DNA of 64,000 nt, from contig JAJFMT010000002.1 in the NCBI GenBank assembly GCA_020696855.1, positions 33,962-97,961 on the forward strand, in the 5' to 3' direction. Positions 33,659 to 42,080 of this stretch are shown here, in pieces. Position 1 is the first letter of the stretch; every line of letters starts with the position of its first letter. Both the position numbers and the translations under genes were made by a program. The notes below the pieces were generated by a model. It worked only from the letters and a program-made list of their open reading frames with translations, did no database searches and was not told where the DNA came from. Origin of the DNA: Pseudobdellovibrio sp. (GTDB lineage Bacteria; Bdellovibrionota; Bdellovibrionia; Bdellovibrionales; Bdellovibrionaceae).

Positions 33659-34144
33659 ATGTCTAAGAATTTTTTTGATTTCACAGTTAAAGCACCTGAC
33701 ATGAGCGATTACAAACTTGACCAGCACAAAGGAAAAGTTGTTCTCGTTGTTAATACGGCCAGCCGCTGCGGTTACACTCCTCAGTATAAAGGATTAGAAG
33801 AACTCTATAACACTTTGCCAAAAGACAAATTCGTCATTCTTGGTTTTCCATGCAATCAGTTCGGCGCACAAGAGCCCGGCAGCAATCAGGACATTCTTGA
33901 TTTCTGTGACATGAATTACAAAATCAGCTTTCCGATCATGGCAAAAATTGATGTGAACGGTTCCGGCGCAGACCCTGTGTACAGCTATTTAAAAGAAGCG
34001 GCCCCAGGTGTTTTAGGAACCGAAATGATCAAATGGAATTTTACAAAATTCTTAGTCGGAAAAGACGGAAAAGTTATCGAACGTTATGCCCCAAGCACTG
34101 AGCCCGCACAAATCAAAGCCGACATCGAAAAAGCCATCGGTTAA
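33659..34144 (+). CDS. Glutathione peroxidase-family protein (thiol peroxidase type)
   Basis: 161 residues. Peroxidatic Cys37 in 'NTASRCGYTPQY', Gln in 'FPCNQFGAQEPG' and the Trp-Asn pair in 'KWNFTKFLV' (126-127) make up the GPx tetrad. Cys replaces selenocysteine, as in most bacterial members, which usually use thioredoxin; a second Cys83 in 'LDFCDMNY' may be resolving. No signal peptide, so cytoplasmic. The ATG at 33659 has AAGGCGG upstream; an in-frame start at 33596 would add 21 residues foreign to the family. Confidence 0.92.
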   Translation: MSKNFFDFTVKAPDMSDYKLDQHKGKVVLVVNTASRCGYTPQYKGLEELYNTLPKDKFVILGFPCNQFGAQEPGSNQDILDFCDMNYKISFPIMAKIDVNGSGADPVYSYLKEAAPGVLGTEMIKWNFTKFLVGKDGKVIERYAPSTEPAQIKADIEKAIG

Positions 34145-34214
34145 CGAAACTGTCGGCCATTTTCGGCACCCTCATCTAATTTTCAGCTAATAACAAATAT
34201 AGAAGCTCTTAACT

Positions 34215-34253
34215 GGTACTCTACTTGAAATACAGAAATGTAAGGAGAGTACC
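34215..34253 (+). promoter_or_regulatory. Ribosome-site-masking hairpin in the leader of the 58-aa ORF
   Basis: GGTACTCT (34215-34222) is a perfect reverse complement of AGAGTACC (34246-34253), which directly precedes the ATG and overlaps the AAGGAG ribosome site. Folding would hide the initiation region, so translation may be conditional. Confidence 0.5.
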
Positions 34254-34430
34254 ATGTTCAGACTGATCAATTTATTTTTAACTTCTTTCTTAGTTACTTT
34301 CTTTGCCATTGGTCTGATTTACTCTCAATCGCTTGTTCCAAACAAACGACAAAATCATCACGCAGAAAATAAAAAAGGCCACCTTGCGGTGACCTCTTCT
34401 TCTGTTCCTGTCAGCAACAACAAGAACTAA
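34254..34430 (+). CDS. Small single-pass membrane protein (58 aa), unknown
   Basis: ATG with a strong AAGGAG site encodes 58 residues: a hydrophobic N-terminal segment ('LINLFLTSFLVTFFAIGLIYS') and a polar His/Lys/Ser tail ending NNKN. It may be a signal anchor with a periplasmic tail. Its 3' half contains the likely recA terminator of the opposite strand (34371-34394), so the coding sequence and the terminator share DNA. No family recognised. Confidence 0.55.
   Translation: MFRLINLFLTSFLVTFFAIGLIYSQSLVPNKRQNHHAENKKGHLAVTSSSVPVSNNKN
34371..34394 (-). terminator. Rho-independent terminator of recA
   Basis: On the - strand GGTCACC-GCAA-GGTGGCC followed by T6. A GNRA tetraloop caps the 7-bp stem (one G-U pair). 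It lies about 55 nt past the recA stop and inside the 58-aa ORF on the other strand. Confidence 0.8.
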
Positions 34431-34448
34431 TAGGCATTCAAAAAATAA

Positions 34449-35606
34449 CTAGTTCAGTTTTTCTTTAGCGCCGGCATCTTTAGCAGCAGTCTTTTTAGCT
34501 TTCTTCGGAGAATCTAATTCTACAGAAGCATCGTCAGCAACTGCATCGCCCATGTCTTTTTCCATTAACAATTGACCGATACCGTTTTTAGCTAAGATGG
34601 CGTTACGCAATTCAGTTTTAACAGCTGGATTATTTCTTAAGTATTCTTTTGCCTGATCACGGCCTTGGCCTAAGCGCTCACCTTTGTAAGAGTACCACGC
34701 ACCTGATTTTTCAACCATGTTTGCAGTCGCAGCTAAATCTAAGATATCGCCTTCTTCAGAAATACCTTCACCGTACATTAAGTCGAATTCAACTTTTGTG
34801 AACGGCGGAGCCATTTTGTTTTTCACAACTTTAACAGCTGTTCTGTTACCAACAACATCTTCACCGTTTTTCAATGCACCGATACGGCGAACATCTAAGC
34901 GGATAGAAGAGTAAAACTTCAACGCGTTACCACCGGTAGTAGTTTCAGGGTTACCGAACATAACACCGATTTTCATACGGATCTGGTTGATAAAGATAAC
35001 TAAAGTTTTAGAACGGTTGATAGAAGCAGTTAATTTACGTAATGCTTGTGACATCAAACGGGCTTGTAGACCCATGTGAGAATCACCCATTTCGCCTTCA
35101 ATCTCTGCACGCGGAGTTAACGCAGCAACAGAGTCGACAACCAATACGTCAATCGCGCCTGAACGAACAAGAGTTTCAGTGATTTCTAACGCCTGTTCAC
35201 CATTGTCCGGTTGAGAGATCAAAAGATCTTCAATGTTAACACCTAATTTTTTAGCGTAGTTAACATCTAAAGCGTGCTCAGCATCGATGAAAGCAACTAC
35301 TCCGCCCTTTTTCTGAGCCTGTGCAATAGCAGATAATGATAAAGTCGTTTTACCAGAAGATTCAGGGCCGAAGATTTCGATGATACGGCCTTTAGGGTAT
35401 CCGCCGATGCCCAGAGCGATATCTAATGACAACGCACCCGTTGGAATGATTTCAACATCTTTCACTAAAGAATCACCTGCGTTTAAACGCATGATAGAAC
35501 CTTTACCGAATTGTTTTTCAATTGTTGATAAAGCTAAATCCAAAGCTTTTGATTTTTCGCCTTGAGCTTTTGCATCTTGTGCTGGGTTTTGTCCGTTCGT
35601 TGCCAT
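34449..35606 (-). CDS. recA: Recombinase RecA
   Basis: 385 residues. Walker A 'GPESSGKT' at 80-87, '[19 protein letters not shown]', '[15 protein letters not shown]', Walker B '[24 protein letters not shown]', L1/L2 loops '[17 protein letters not shown]' and '[21 protein letters not shown]' are all intact. The C-terminal tail is longer than in E. coli and mixes acidic and Lys-rich stretches ('[21 protein letters not shown]'). It forms nucleoprotein filaments for strand exchange and LexA cleavage. The ribosome site AAGGAGAAG precedes ATG. It is downstream of pgpA and cinA, a common arrangement. Confidence 0.98.
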   Translation of the reverse strand: MATNGQNPAQDAKAQGEKSKALDLALSTIEKQFGKGSIMRLNAGDSLVKDVEIIPTGALSLDIALGIGGYPKGRIIEIFGPESSGKTTLSLSAIAQAQKKGGVVAFIDAEHALDVNYAKKLGVNIEDLLISQPDNGEQALEITETLVRSGAIDVLVVDSVAALTPRAEIEGEMGDSHMGLQARLMSQALRKLTASINRSKTLVIFINQIRMKIGVMFGNPETTTGGNALKFYSSIRLDVRRIGALKNGEDVVGNRTAVKVVKNKMAPPFTKVEFDLMYGEGISEEGDILDLAATANMVEKSGAWYSYKGERLGQGRDQAKEYLRNNPAVKTELRNAILAKNGIGQLLMEKDMGDAVADDASVELDSPKKAKKTAAKDAGAKEKLN

Positions 35607-35630
35607 TTCTTCTCCTTATATAATTGCTAA

Positions 35631-36155
35631 CTAACTTCTTGTTAAAAATTCACTTAAATGTTTTACCGCTTCAATGCAGGTTTGCAGTTGCACTGATTTT
35701 CGATCGCCACTGAAATGATGTTCGAAAACCTGTACTTCACTTTTCAAACCAGCCACTGCGATAAATACAGTGCCTACCGGCTTTGTCGGTGTTCCACCTG
35801 TCGGACCGGCAATTCCGGTTACCGCTACAGATAAAGAGACCCCAAGCCCTGTTTGCGCAGACTTCGCCATTTGCTGAGCTACTTCTGCACTCACTGCACC
35901 TTTGGTTTTTAATGCTTCTTCCGAAACATTTAAAAACTTATGCTTCACACTGTTGTCGTAACTTATGATGGACCCAAAGAAGACCTTCGAAACTCCTGAC
36001 AGTTCGGTAAAGTAACTAGACAAAAGTCCGCCGGTGCAGCTCTCAGCAAAACCCACTGTCAGACCCTTGTCACCAAGAACCGACACGATGCTTACAACTT
36101 GGCGTCTCAGCTCGGTTTCATTCTCAGTATGAGTTTTCAGTGTTTGTTCTTTCAT
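35631..36155 (-). CDS. pncC: CinA C-terminal-type nicotinamide-nucleotide amidohydrolase (PncC)
   Basis: 174 residues comprising only the CinA C-terminal domain: 'LTVGFAESCTGGLLSSYFTELSGVSKVFFGSIISYDNSVKHKFLNVSEEALKTKGAVSAEVAQQMAKSAQ' and 'LSVAVTGIAGPTGGTPTKPVGTVFIAVAG'. The 'AESCTGG' Ser is the catalytic residue. It deamidates NMN to nicotinate mononucleotide. The ATG at 36155 lacks a Shine-Dalgarno sequence; a longer TTG start would overlap pgpA by 40 nt and add non-family residues. recA lies 24 nt downstream. Confidence 0.88.
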   Translation of the reverse strand: MKEQTLKTHTENETELRRQVVSIVSVLGDKGLTVGFAESCTGGLLSSYFTELSGVSKVFFGSIISYDNSVKHKFLNVSEEALKTKGAVSAEVAQQMAKSAQTGLGVSLSVAVTGIAGPTGGTPTKPVGTVFIAVAGLKSEVQVFEHHFSGDRKSVQLQTCIEAVKHLSEFLTRS

Positions 36156-36184
36156 ATAATTTACATATGTAGAATGTATGTAAG

Positions 36185-36673
36185 TTACCCCGGGGTCAAG
36201 GTAGAAATTTGCATTCCTAGCCAATTGGTTTGATTATAAATGATCTGCATGATGATGCTGCCGATAATTCCGGCAGCAATGTCATCAACCATCACACCAA
36301 AACCACCTTGAACCTTTCGGTCTAACTGGCGAATCGGTGGCGGCTTCAAAATATCAAGAATACGGAACACAGCAAACCCTATCAGTAAGCTCTGCCATGT
36401 TACCGGTAACCACGTCATCGTAATTAAAAATCCAACGACCTCATCAATTACAATTTCTTGTGAGTCATGCTTTTGCGACACAGCCTCGTATGCGTTAGCT
36501 GCAGCTACACCTACAAATACAAGAGCAAAAGTTATGGCCATGTAAGCGATGGGGCCCAAATGGGAAAGCGCATACCAAAGCGGGATTGTTGCAATAGTAC
36601 CGACGGTGCCCGGTGCCTTCGGCGATTTACCCGCTCCGAAAAAAATGGCGATTTGAATCAGAAACTTGTTCAT
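36185..36673 (-). CDS. pgpA: Phosphatidylglycerophosphatase A
   Basis: 162 residues with three to four transmembrane segments. 'GAGKSPKAPGTVGTIATIPLWY' is the family's opening motif, and the acidic sites lie in 'VIDEVVGFLITM', 'RILDILKPPPIRQLDRKVQGGFGVMVDDIAAG'. It removes the phosphate from phosphatidylglycerophosphate. It lies 7 nt after the SPFH gene and just before the cinA-type gene. Confidence 0.93.
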   Translation of the reverse strand: MNKFLIQIAIFFGAGKSPKAPGTVGTIATIPLWYALSHLGPIAYMAITFALVFVGVAAANAYEAVSQKHDSQEIVIDEVVGFLITMTWLPVTWQSLLIGFAVFRILDILKPPPIRQLDRKVQGGFGVMVDDIAAGIIGSIIMQIIYNQTNWLGMQISTLTPG

Positions 36674-36680
36674 GCCGCTG

Positions 36681-37628
36681 TTATTTTTTTGCTGTGCTCA
36701 GGTTACTGGAAGCGTGAGTCAGAGCCATCATCTGTTTCATCGTTTTTTCCATACCTTCGGTAGAGCCATCAAGAAAGATAACGTTGCCTTTGCCTTCTTC
36801 AGCAAAATGGCGAACAGATTCTGTCCACATTGAAAATAGAATAAATGAAGAATCAAGGCCCGCTGCTTTGATTTCGCCCGCGGCGCGGTTCATACCTTTT
36901 GCCACTTCTTCTCTGAATAAGGCCACACCTTCACCGCGAAGCTGAGCCGCGACTTTTTCTGCTTCGGCTTCAATCTTTACTGAAAGACCCTGCGCTTCCG
37001 CTTCTTTTGTTTTACGGATCAAGAGCGCCTGCCCTTCGTTTTCTGCAGCCGCACGCAAGTTACTTGACGCCACAACCTGTGCCATCGACTGTAAAATCAC
37101 TTCATCAAATGTGATGTCATTTAACTGCAAATCGATCAGGTGGTAACCCCAGCTTTTCAGGTCTTCATCAAGATTGGCTTTAACGGCTTCAACGATGTCG
37201 CGGCGTAAACCCAGAATTTCATTTTGTCTTTTAGTCGCAACGAAGCCGCGCACGCTACCTTCAACTGTGCGGTTCAAAGCCTGCATTAAACTTCCGAAGT
37301 CGATGAACTTGAAAGCCACATCTTTAATTGTGTTTTCTGTGTGGTCGATTACTGAATAAAGCAGCATCGCTTTAAAGTTTACGTTCGCCTGGTCTTGCGT
37401 GATCGCCTGAAACTGCAGCTCGATCGACTGATTTTGCACTGAAATACGTCTGAAAATCACCTCAAAGAACGGAATTTTGAAATTGAGTCCCGGATACATA
37501 ACCCGGCGGTATTTTCCGAAAAGCGTAACAACCGCAACTGTTCCCTGCTGTACCGTTACGAAAAGCCCGCCCACAACAGATAACACGGCTATAACGATTA
37601 TGATTGTTGAAATACCAATGGATTCCAT
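36681..37628 (-). CDS. SPFH/band-7 domain protein (stomatin/prohibitin superfamily)
   Basis: 315 residues: one N-terminal membrane helix ('STIIIVIAVLSVVGGLFVTV'), the SPFH domain ('QQGTVAVVTLFGKYRRVMYPGLNFKIPFFEVIFRRISVQNQSIEL', 'ALNRTVEGSVRGFVATKRQNEILGLRRDIVEAVKANLDEDLKSWGYHLIDLQLNDITFDE') and a long Ala/Glu-rich coiled coil ('LIRKTKEAEAQGLSVKIEAEAEKVAAQLRGEG'). Such proteins form membrane-associated oligomers that organise microdomains. No NfeD partner gene is adjacent. It is divergent from recX and 7 nt upstream of pgpA. Confidence 0.9.
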   Translation of the reverse strand: MESIGISTIIIVIAVLSVVGGLFVTVQQGTVAVVTLFGKYRRVMYPGLNFKIPFFEVIFRRISVQNQSIELQFQAITQDQANVNFKAMLLYSVIDHTENTIKDVAFKFIDFGSLMQALNRTVEGSVRGFVATKRQNEILGLRRDIVEAVKANLDEDLKSWGYHLIDLQLNDITFDEVILQSMAQVVASSNLRAAAENEGQALLIRKTKEAEAQGLSVKIEAEAEKVAAQLRGEGVALFREEVAKGMNRAAGEIKAAGLDSSFILFSMWTESVRHFAEEGKGNVIFLDGSTEGMEKTMKQMMALTHASSNLSTAKK

Positions 37629-37772
37629 GACTAACTCCTTCTAACGCAAAAAATTGCTGAAAAACCAGATTAACATAAGCCATGACAGATTTCTTTTCGG
37701 GTCGAGTCAAGACTAAACTCTTGAATTCGCTCACTTATTGTCATTCGGGATTACATTGACTAATATGATCCG

Positions 37773-38327
37773 ATGTCTTTTTACGGCCGCAAACGAAAAC
37801 CTTACAACAAAGAAAATTCGACGTTCAAACGTGAGCCGTTAACTTTGTCTGAAGCGAAAAAAAAGTTAATGGATTTGGTCGCGCGCCGGGATCACAGCGA
37901 AAAAGAATTACGAAAAAAATTAGCGCAAAGATGCGAACCTGAAGTTGTTGAACAAACAATTAAGTGGGCCGGAGAACAAAACTGGCTGGCCTCTCCTGAA
38001 AAATTAAAAACGCAATTTGCGGAGCAGCTCTCACGAAGAGGCAAAGGCATTCGCAAAATTAATCAGAAGCTGAAAGAGCTGGGTCTTGAAAGTGTTAAAG
38101 CCGAAGCTGAAACCGAACTTGAAAAAGCAAAGAAGCTTGTTTTATCAAAATGGAGCCCCAGAGACTTTAAAGGCCTTGATTTTAAAGAGTCACAAAAACT
38201 TAAAGCTAAAATCATGCGCTATCTGATTACCCGTGGGTACGAATCACATGTCGTATCCAGCATATTAAAAAATGATTTGAAATACTCATCCGCCAACGAG
38301 GAAGAAATTTATGATGACGAGTTCTGA
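37773..38327 (+). CDS. recX: Regulatory protein RecX
   Basis: 184 residues, basic, built of three-helix repeats: 'LTLSEAKKKLMDLVARRDHSEKELRKKLAQRCEPEVVEQTIKWAGEQNWL' then 'QFAEQLSRRGKGIRKINQKLKELGLESVKAEAE' and 'KAKIMRYLITRGYESHVVSSIL'. RecX caps and depolymerises RecA filaments. It overlaps alaS by 17 nt, keeping the recX-alaS link known from other bacteria, while recA itself lies on the opposite strand about 2 kb away. Confidence 0.9.
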   Translation: MSFYGRKRKPYNKENSTFKREPLTLSEAKKKLMDLVARRDHSEKELRKKLAQRCEPEVVEQTIKWAGEQNWLASPEKLKTQFAEQLSRRGKGIRKINQKLKELGLESVKAEAETELEKAKKLVLSKWSPRDFKGLDFKESQKLKAKIMRYLITRGYESHVVSSILKNDLKYSSANEEEIYDDEF

Positions 38328-40992
38328 GATCCGCAACAGTTTTGTTGATTACTTTAAAAAGCAGGGCCATACACATGTGCCAAGCTCTAGCCTGATTCCT
38401 GAAAATGATCCAACGATCATGTTTGCGAACGCCGGCATGAATCAGTTTAAAAACTTATTCTTAGGGCTGGAAAAGGCCGATTACAACAAAGCCGTTTCGG
38501 TGCAAAAATGCGTGCGCGCGGGCGGAAAGCACAACGACCTGGATAACGTGGGCTTCACAGCACGCCATCATACATTCTTTGAGATGCTGGGGAATTTTTC
38601 TTTCGGTGATTACTTTAAAAAAGATGCGATTCACTATGCCTGGGATTACTTAACGAATGATTTAAAAATCCCTAAAGAGAAGTTATACGTTACAGTTTTT
38701 GAAACCGATGACGAGGCAGCGGATATCTGGCACAAGCAGGAAGGAATTCCTCGCGACCGAATCTTTCGCTTCGGCGAAAAAGACAACTTCTGGCGCATGG
38801 GCGACGTTGGCCCTTGCGGACCATGCTCTGAAATTTTTTACGACCACGGTGCTAAAGCCGGCAAAGAGACAGATCCGTATAAAGGAATTCTCGCAGGTGA
38901 AGACCGCTTCGTGGAAATCTGGAATCTCGTATTCATGCAATTTTACGAAGACGGCCCGGGAAAGCGCTCTGCTCTTCCGAAACCTTCGGTCGATACAGGT
39001 TCCGGCTTTGAGCGTTTAGTAGCGGCTCTTCAGGGAAAATACGCGAATTACGACACTGACAATTTTGCTCCGATGATTTCTAAAGCCTCTGAACTGTCAG
39101 GATTAAGCTATGAAACCGATCCTGAAATTTTAAGGACGAACGCTCAGGTCAGAGACCGAGTGGCGGCGATGCGCGTTTTAGCCGATCACTGCCGTTCAGT
39201 TTCTTTCTTATTGGCAGACGGCGCCCTGCCGTCAAACGAAGGCCGTGGCTATGTTTTACGCCGGATCATGAGACGCGCCATCCGTTACGGTCGCAAACTG
39301 TCGACACAGCATTCATTTTTACCTGTGATGAGTGAAGCCCTGATTAACCACATGGGTGGGTTCTACCCGGAGTTAAAAGCCCGCCAGAATCACATTCTTT
39401 CTACAATTAAAGATGAAGAAAGCCGCTTCCTTCAAACACTTGATAACGGAACGGCTATCTTTCATGACGAGATTCAAAAACTCAAAAAGCAGAATCAAAA
39501 AACAATTTCGGGCGAAACGGCTTTCAAACTTTATGATACTTACGGCTTTCCTTTGGATTTAACGGCACTCATGGCTGCAGAAGAAGGTTTACAGATTGAT
39601 GAAACGGCTTTTGAACAGCAAATGAATCTTGCAAAAGAAAAAGCAAAAGCTTCATGGAAAGGGAAAGCGCTTCAAGCCGATGAAAAGCACATTATTGAAC
39701 TTGGGCAAAAATATTCTAAATCTCCGACACAGTTTACCGGCTACAACGATCTAACCACTTCAAGCTCAATCGTTTCTATTTCTAACGGAAAAAATGAAGT
39801 GAGTTCACTTCGCGCAGGCGAAACAGGATTGGTGATTTTACAAAAATCCCCCTTCTACGCTGAAGGCGGCGGTCAAGTGGGTGACCACGGGAGCATTAAA
39901 ACCGAAAATGCCGAAGCTGTCGTACACAATTGTACTAAGAATGCCGACGTATATTTTCATCATGTTGAAGTTATCAGTGGCGAGCTAAAAGGTGTCGACA
40001 CGGCTGAAGCTTCGGTCGAAACAGCAGATCGCCGTCAAACCACCAGCAATCACTCCGCTACTCACTTAATGCATACGGCATTAAGAAAAGTTTTAGGTGA
40101 TCACGTGACTCAGGCCGGTTCGCTTGTCGATAGCTCAAAAACGCGTTTTGACTTCACTCACAATAAACCTCTCAGCCCGGACGAGATCAGCCGTATTGAA
40201 TCACTTGTAAATGATGAAATCGGCAAAGCCAGCCCGGTCAAAGCAGAGGTTATGGGCCATAAAGAAGCTATTTCAAAAGGTGCCATGGCTTTATTCGGCG
40301 AAAAATACGGTGACCAGGTCCGCGTACTGACTATGGGTAACTTCTCTTGCGAGCTGTGCGGCGGAACTCACGTGAATAACACGGCTGAAATTCGCGCATT
40401 TAAAATTCTTTCTGAATCCGGCGTCAGCGCCGGTGTTCGCCGTATTGAAGCGATTACCGGGAATGCAGCGATCAGCTATTTCATGAAAAACACAGAAGAG
40501 CTGCTGAACGCGCGCCACTCTTCAGGCATTCAGCCTGAAAAGACGATGTCACAATGGGTTGAGGAAAAGAAAGACGAGATTAAAGATCTGCAAAAACAGA
40601 TTAAAAAAATTCAGTCGAACCAAATCAACATTGATGATCTTTTAAAGTCTTCCAAAGACTTTCAGTCCTCTTCAGGCCCGGCTAAGCTTGTCTTTGCCGA
40701 TTTAAGCATTGATGACCGCGATGTCTTGTCACAGATTTCAGATCAGCTGAAAAACAAAGTTCAGCGTGGTATCGTCGTGACCATCGGTCAAAGTGAGTCG
40801 TCTCATCCTGTGATTATTTCAGTCAGCAAGGATTTAAACTCACAGTTTAAAGCCGGCGAATTACTGAAAGACTTCGCGCAGGTTCTTGGTGGCAAAGGTG
40901 GCGGCCGTCCCGACTTCGCACAAGGAGCGGTTCCTGACCGTTCTAAATTGAAAGACGCGATCGATCTCATCAGCAAAAAAATTCTGCAATAA
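38311..40992 (+). CDS. alaS: Alanyl-tRNA synthetase
   Basis: 893 residues, full length. Catalytic class II core: 'RNSFVDYFKKQGHTHVPSSSLIPENDPTIMFANAGMNQFKNLFLG', 'TARHHTFFEMLGNFSFGDYFK', 'RMGDVGPCGPCSEIFYDHG'. Editing domain zinc ligands are in 'NHSATHLMHTAL' and 'CELCGGTHVNNT'. The C-terminal DHHA1 domain ends with 'GGKGGGRPDFAQGAV'. Start ATG 38311 (or 38314) follows GAGGAAG inside recX, so the pair is translationally coupled. A hairpin terminator follows at 41001-41025. Confidence 0.98.
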   Translation: MMTSSEIRNSFVDYFKKQGHTHVPSSSLIPENDPTIMFANAGMNQFKNLFLGLEKADYNKAVSVQKCVRAGGKHNDLDNVGFTARHHTFFEMLGNFSFGDYFKKDAIHYAWDYLTNDLKIPKEKLYVTVFETDDEAADIWHKQEGIPRDRIFRFGEKDNFWRMGDVGPCGPCSEIFYDHGAKAGKETDPYKGILAGEDRFVEIWNLVFMQFYEDGPGKRSALPKPSVDTGSGFERLVAALQGKYANYDTDNFAPMISKASELSGLSYETDPEILRTNAQVRDRVAAMRVLADHCRSVSFLLADGALPSNEGRGYVLRRIMRRAIRYGRKLSTQHSFLPVMSEALINHMGGFYPELKARQNHILSTIKDEESRFLQTLDNGTAIFHDEIQKLKKQNQKTISGETAFKLYDTYGFPLDLTALMAAEEGLQIDETAFEQQMNLAKEKAKASWKGKALQADEKHIIELGQKYSKSPTQFTGYNDLTTSSSIVSISNGKNEVSSLRAGETGLVILQKSPFYAEGGGQVGDHGSIKTENAEAVVHNCTKNADVYFHHVEVISGELKGVDTAEASVETADRRQTTSNHSATHLMHTALRKVLGDHVTQAGSLVDSSKTRFDFTHNKPLSPDEISRIESLVNDEIGKASPVKAEVMGHKEAISKGAMALFGEKYGDQVRVLTMGNFSCELCGGTHVNNTAEIRAFKILSESGVSAGVRRIEAITGNAAISYFMKNTEELLNARHSSGIQPEKTMSQWVEEKKDEIKDLQKQIKKIQSNQINIDDLLKSSKDFQSSSGPAKLVFADLSIDDRDVLSQISDQLKNKVQRGIVVTIGQSESSHPVIISVSKDLNSQFKAGELLKDFAQVLGGKGGGRPDFAQGAVPDRSKLKDAIDLISKKILQ

Positions 40993-41000
40993 CTACCTTG

Positions 41001-41025
41001 GGCCTGTATTGAAAAAATACAGGCC
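41001..41025 (+). terminator. Hairpin downstream of alaS
   Basis: GGCCTGTATT-GAAAA-AATACAGGCC, a perfect 10-bp stem 9 nt past the alaS stop, extended by T-A and G-T pairs. The sequence after it is A/T-rich but lacks a pure T run, so termination efficiency is uncertain. Confidence 0.6.
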
Positions 41026-41070
41026 TAAATAAATCTAAATTCTTAACATTCAAAACCCGATATCAAATTA

Positions 41071-41490
41071 ATGAAAAACTTAATTATGATCACTCTTATT
41101 CTTGTGTTGTCAGCCTTTACCCACGCTGAAGAAATCAAGCCTTTACCGGTTACGCCTGCCGCAACTGAACCGGCGCAGACTGCTGTAGCTCCTCAAGCCT
41201 CTGTCTCTGTTACGCCGGCAAAAAAGCTTACGGTAAAACAGAAAATCCAGAAGTTCTGGAATAAAATTGCTAAATTTGATTTTGAATCACTGAATATCGT
41301 CGGCAAAACCGAAAAGTTTATCGCGGGCAAAAAGAAACAAAATGTAGAGGCAATGGAAGGTGCTGAAACCGGAATTTGGAAGCATACAAAACGTATGCCC
41401 ACATCAGGAAAAGCAAAAGAAATCGCCGATCAGCTGGACAGAACCACACAGGAAAAAATCAAGAAGTACGACTCGCTTAATTCCTACTAA
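41071..41490 (+). CDS. Small exported Lys-rich protein, unknown
   Basis: 139 residues with a signal peptide ('LIMITLILVLSAFTHA'). A Pro/Ala/Thr-rich linker (about 20-50) leads into a basic helical part ('KKLTVKQKIQKFWNKIAKFDFESLNIV') and a polar C-terminus. No cysteine or known motif. No clear ribosome site precedes the ATG. It is convergent with the lipoprotein gene at 41505. Function unknown. Confidence 0.55.
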   Translation: MKNLIMITLILVLSAFTHAEEIKPLPVTPAATEPAQTAVAPQASVSVTPAKKLTVKQKIQKFWNKIAKFDFESLNIVGKTEKFIAGKKKQNVEAMEGAETGIWKHTKRMPTSGKAKEIADQLDRTTQEKIKKYDSLNSY

Positions 41491-41504
41491 TATTAAAATT
41501 TAGA

Positions 41505-42080
41505 TTATTTGCAGGTGTAATTGGAATAGGTTTGATTCATGTCAGCGGCCCATTGCTTTAAGACATCACCGCGGCTATCGCAAAGATCAATGGCGTTGTT
41601 ACCGCAGCCATCAGTTGCAGATCCCAACGCCCACATCTCCTGACCTGTTGTGACCTCTGCGTATGGAAGAATAAGAGCCATACTGCACATCTCTCCCGGG
41701 TCAGAAACGTGACCCCATTTGCATACCTGCGAGTCTTCAAGCATGGCGCCAAGTTCATTTTTCATTGTGTCAGGAGGGCAAAATGTACGTGAAGTCTTTG
41801 TGTCTTCAAAAGTTTCTGTCAGAACACCTGTTGCCATGTCGAAGCTTAATTGCTTTCGCATCATAACCGAAAACGACTTTCCGGATCTTGTCATGGTTTG
41901 CGCTTCTTTCATGTAAAAACTTACTTTTGAAATGTCGGCTGCAACCATATCGATGCGCGTGGCTTGCGCCTTTTGACTTCCTTCAGCGGCTACTTCGCCG
42001 GCTTTAGGGGGAATATTGCAGTTTTGAAATGCAAATACGGCAACAATAGCTAATCCCGTCAACGAGACAATTATTCTCAC
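41505..42080 (-). CDS. Putative lipoprotein, unknown function
   Basis: 191 residues from GTG 42080, which overlaps the stop of the cNMP-binding gene as GTGA and has AAGAAGGCG upstream. The N-terminus 'MRIIVSLTGLAIVAVFAFQNCNIP' has a hydrophobic core ending at a Cys that could be lipidated, though the lipobox (A-F-Q-N-C) is imperfect. The mature part has six further Cys ('TFCPPDT', 'SQVCKWG', 'GEMCSMA', 'DGCGNNAIDLCDSRG', 'NYTCK'). No family recognised. Coupling to the upstream gene suggests a shared process. Confidence 0.6.
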   Translation of the reverse strand: MRIIVSLTGLAIVAVFAFQNCNIPPKAGEVAAEGSQKAQATRIDMVAADISKVSFYMKEAQTMTRSGKSFSVMMRKQLSFDMATGVLTETFEDTKTSRTFCPPDTMKNELGAMLEDSQVCKWGHVSDPGEMCSMALILPYAEVTTGQEMWALGSATDGCGNNAIDLCDSRGDVLKQWAADMNQTYSNYTCK

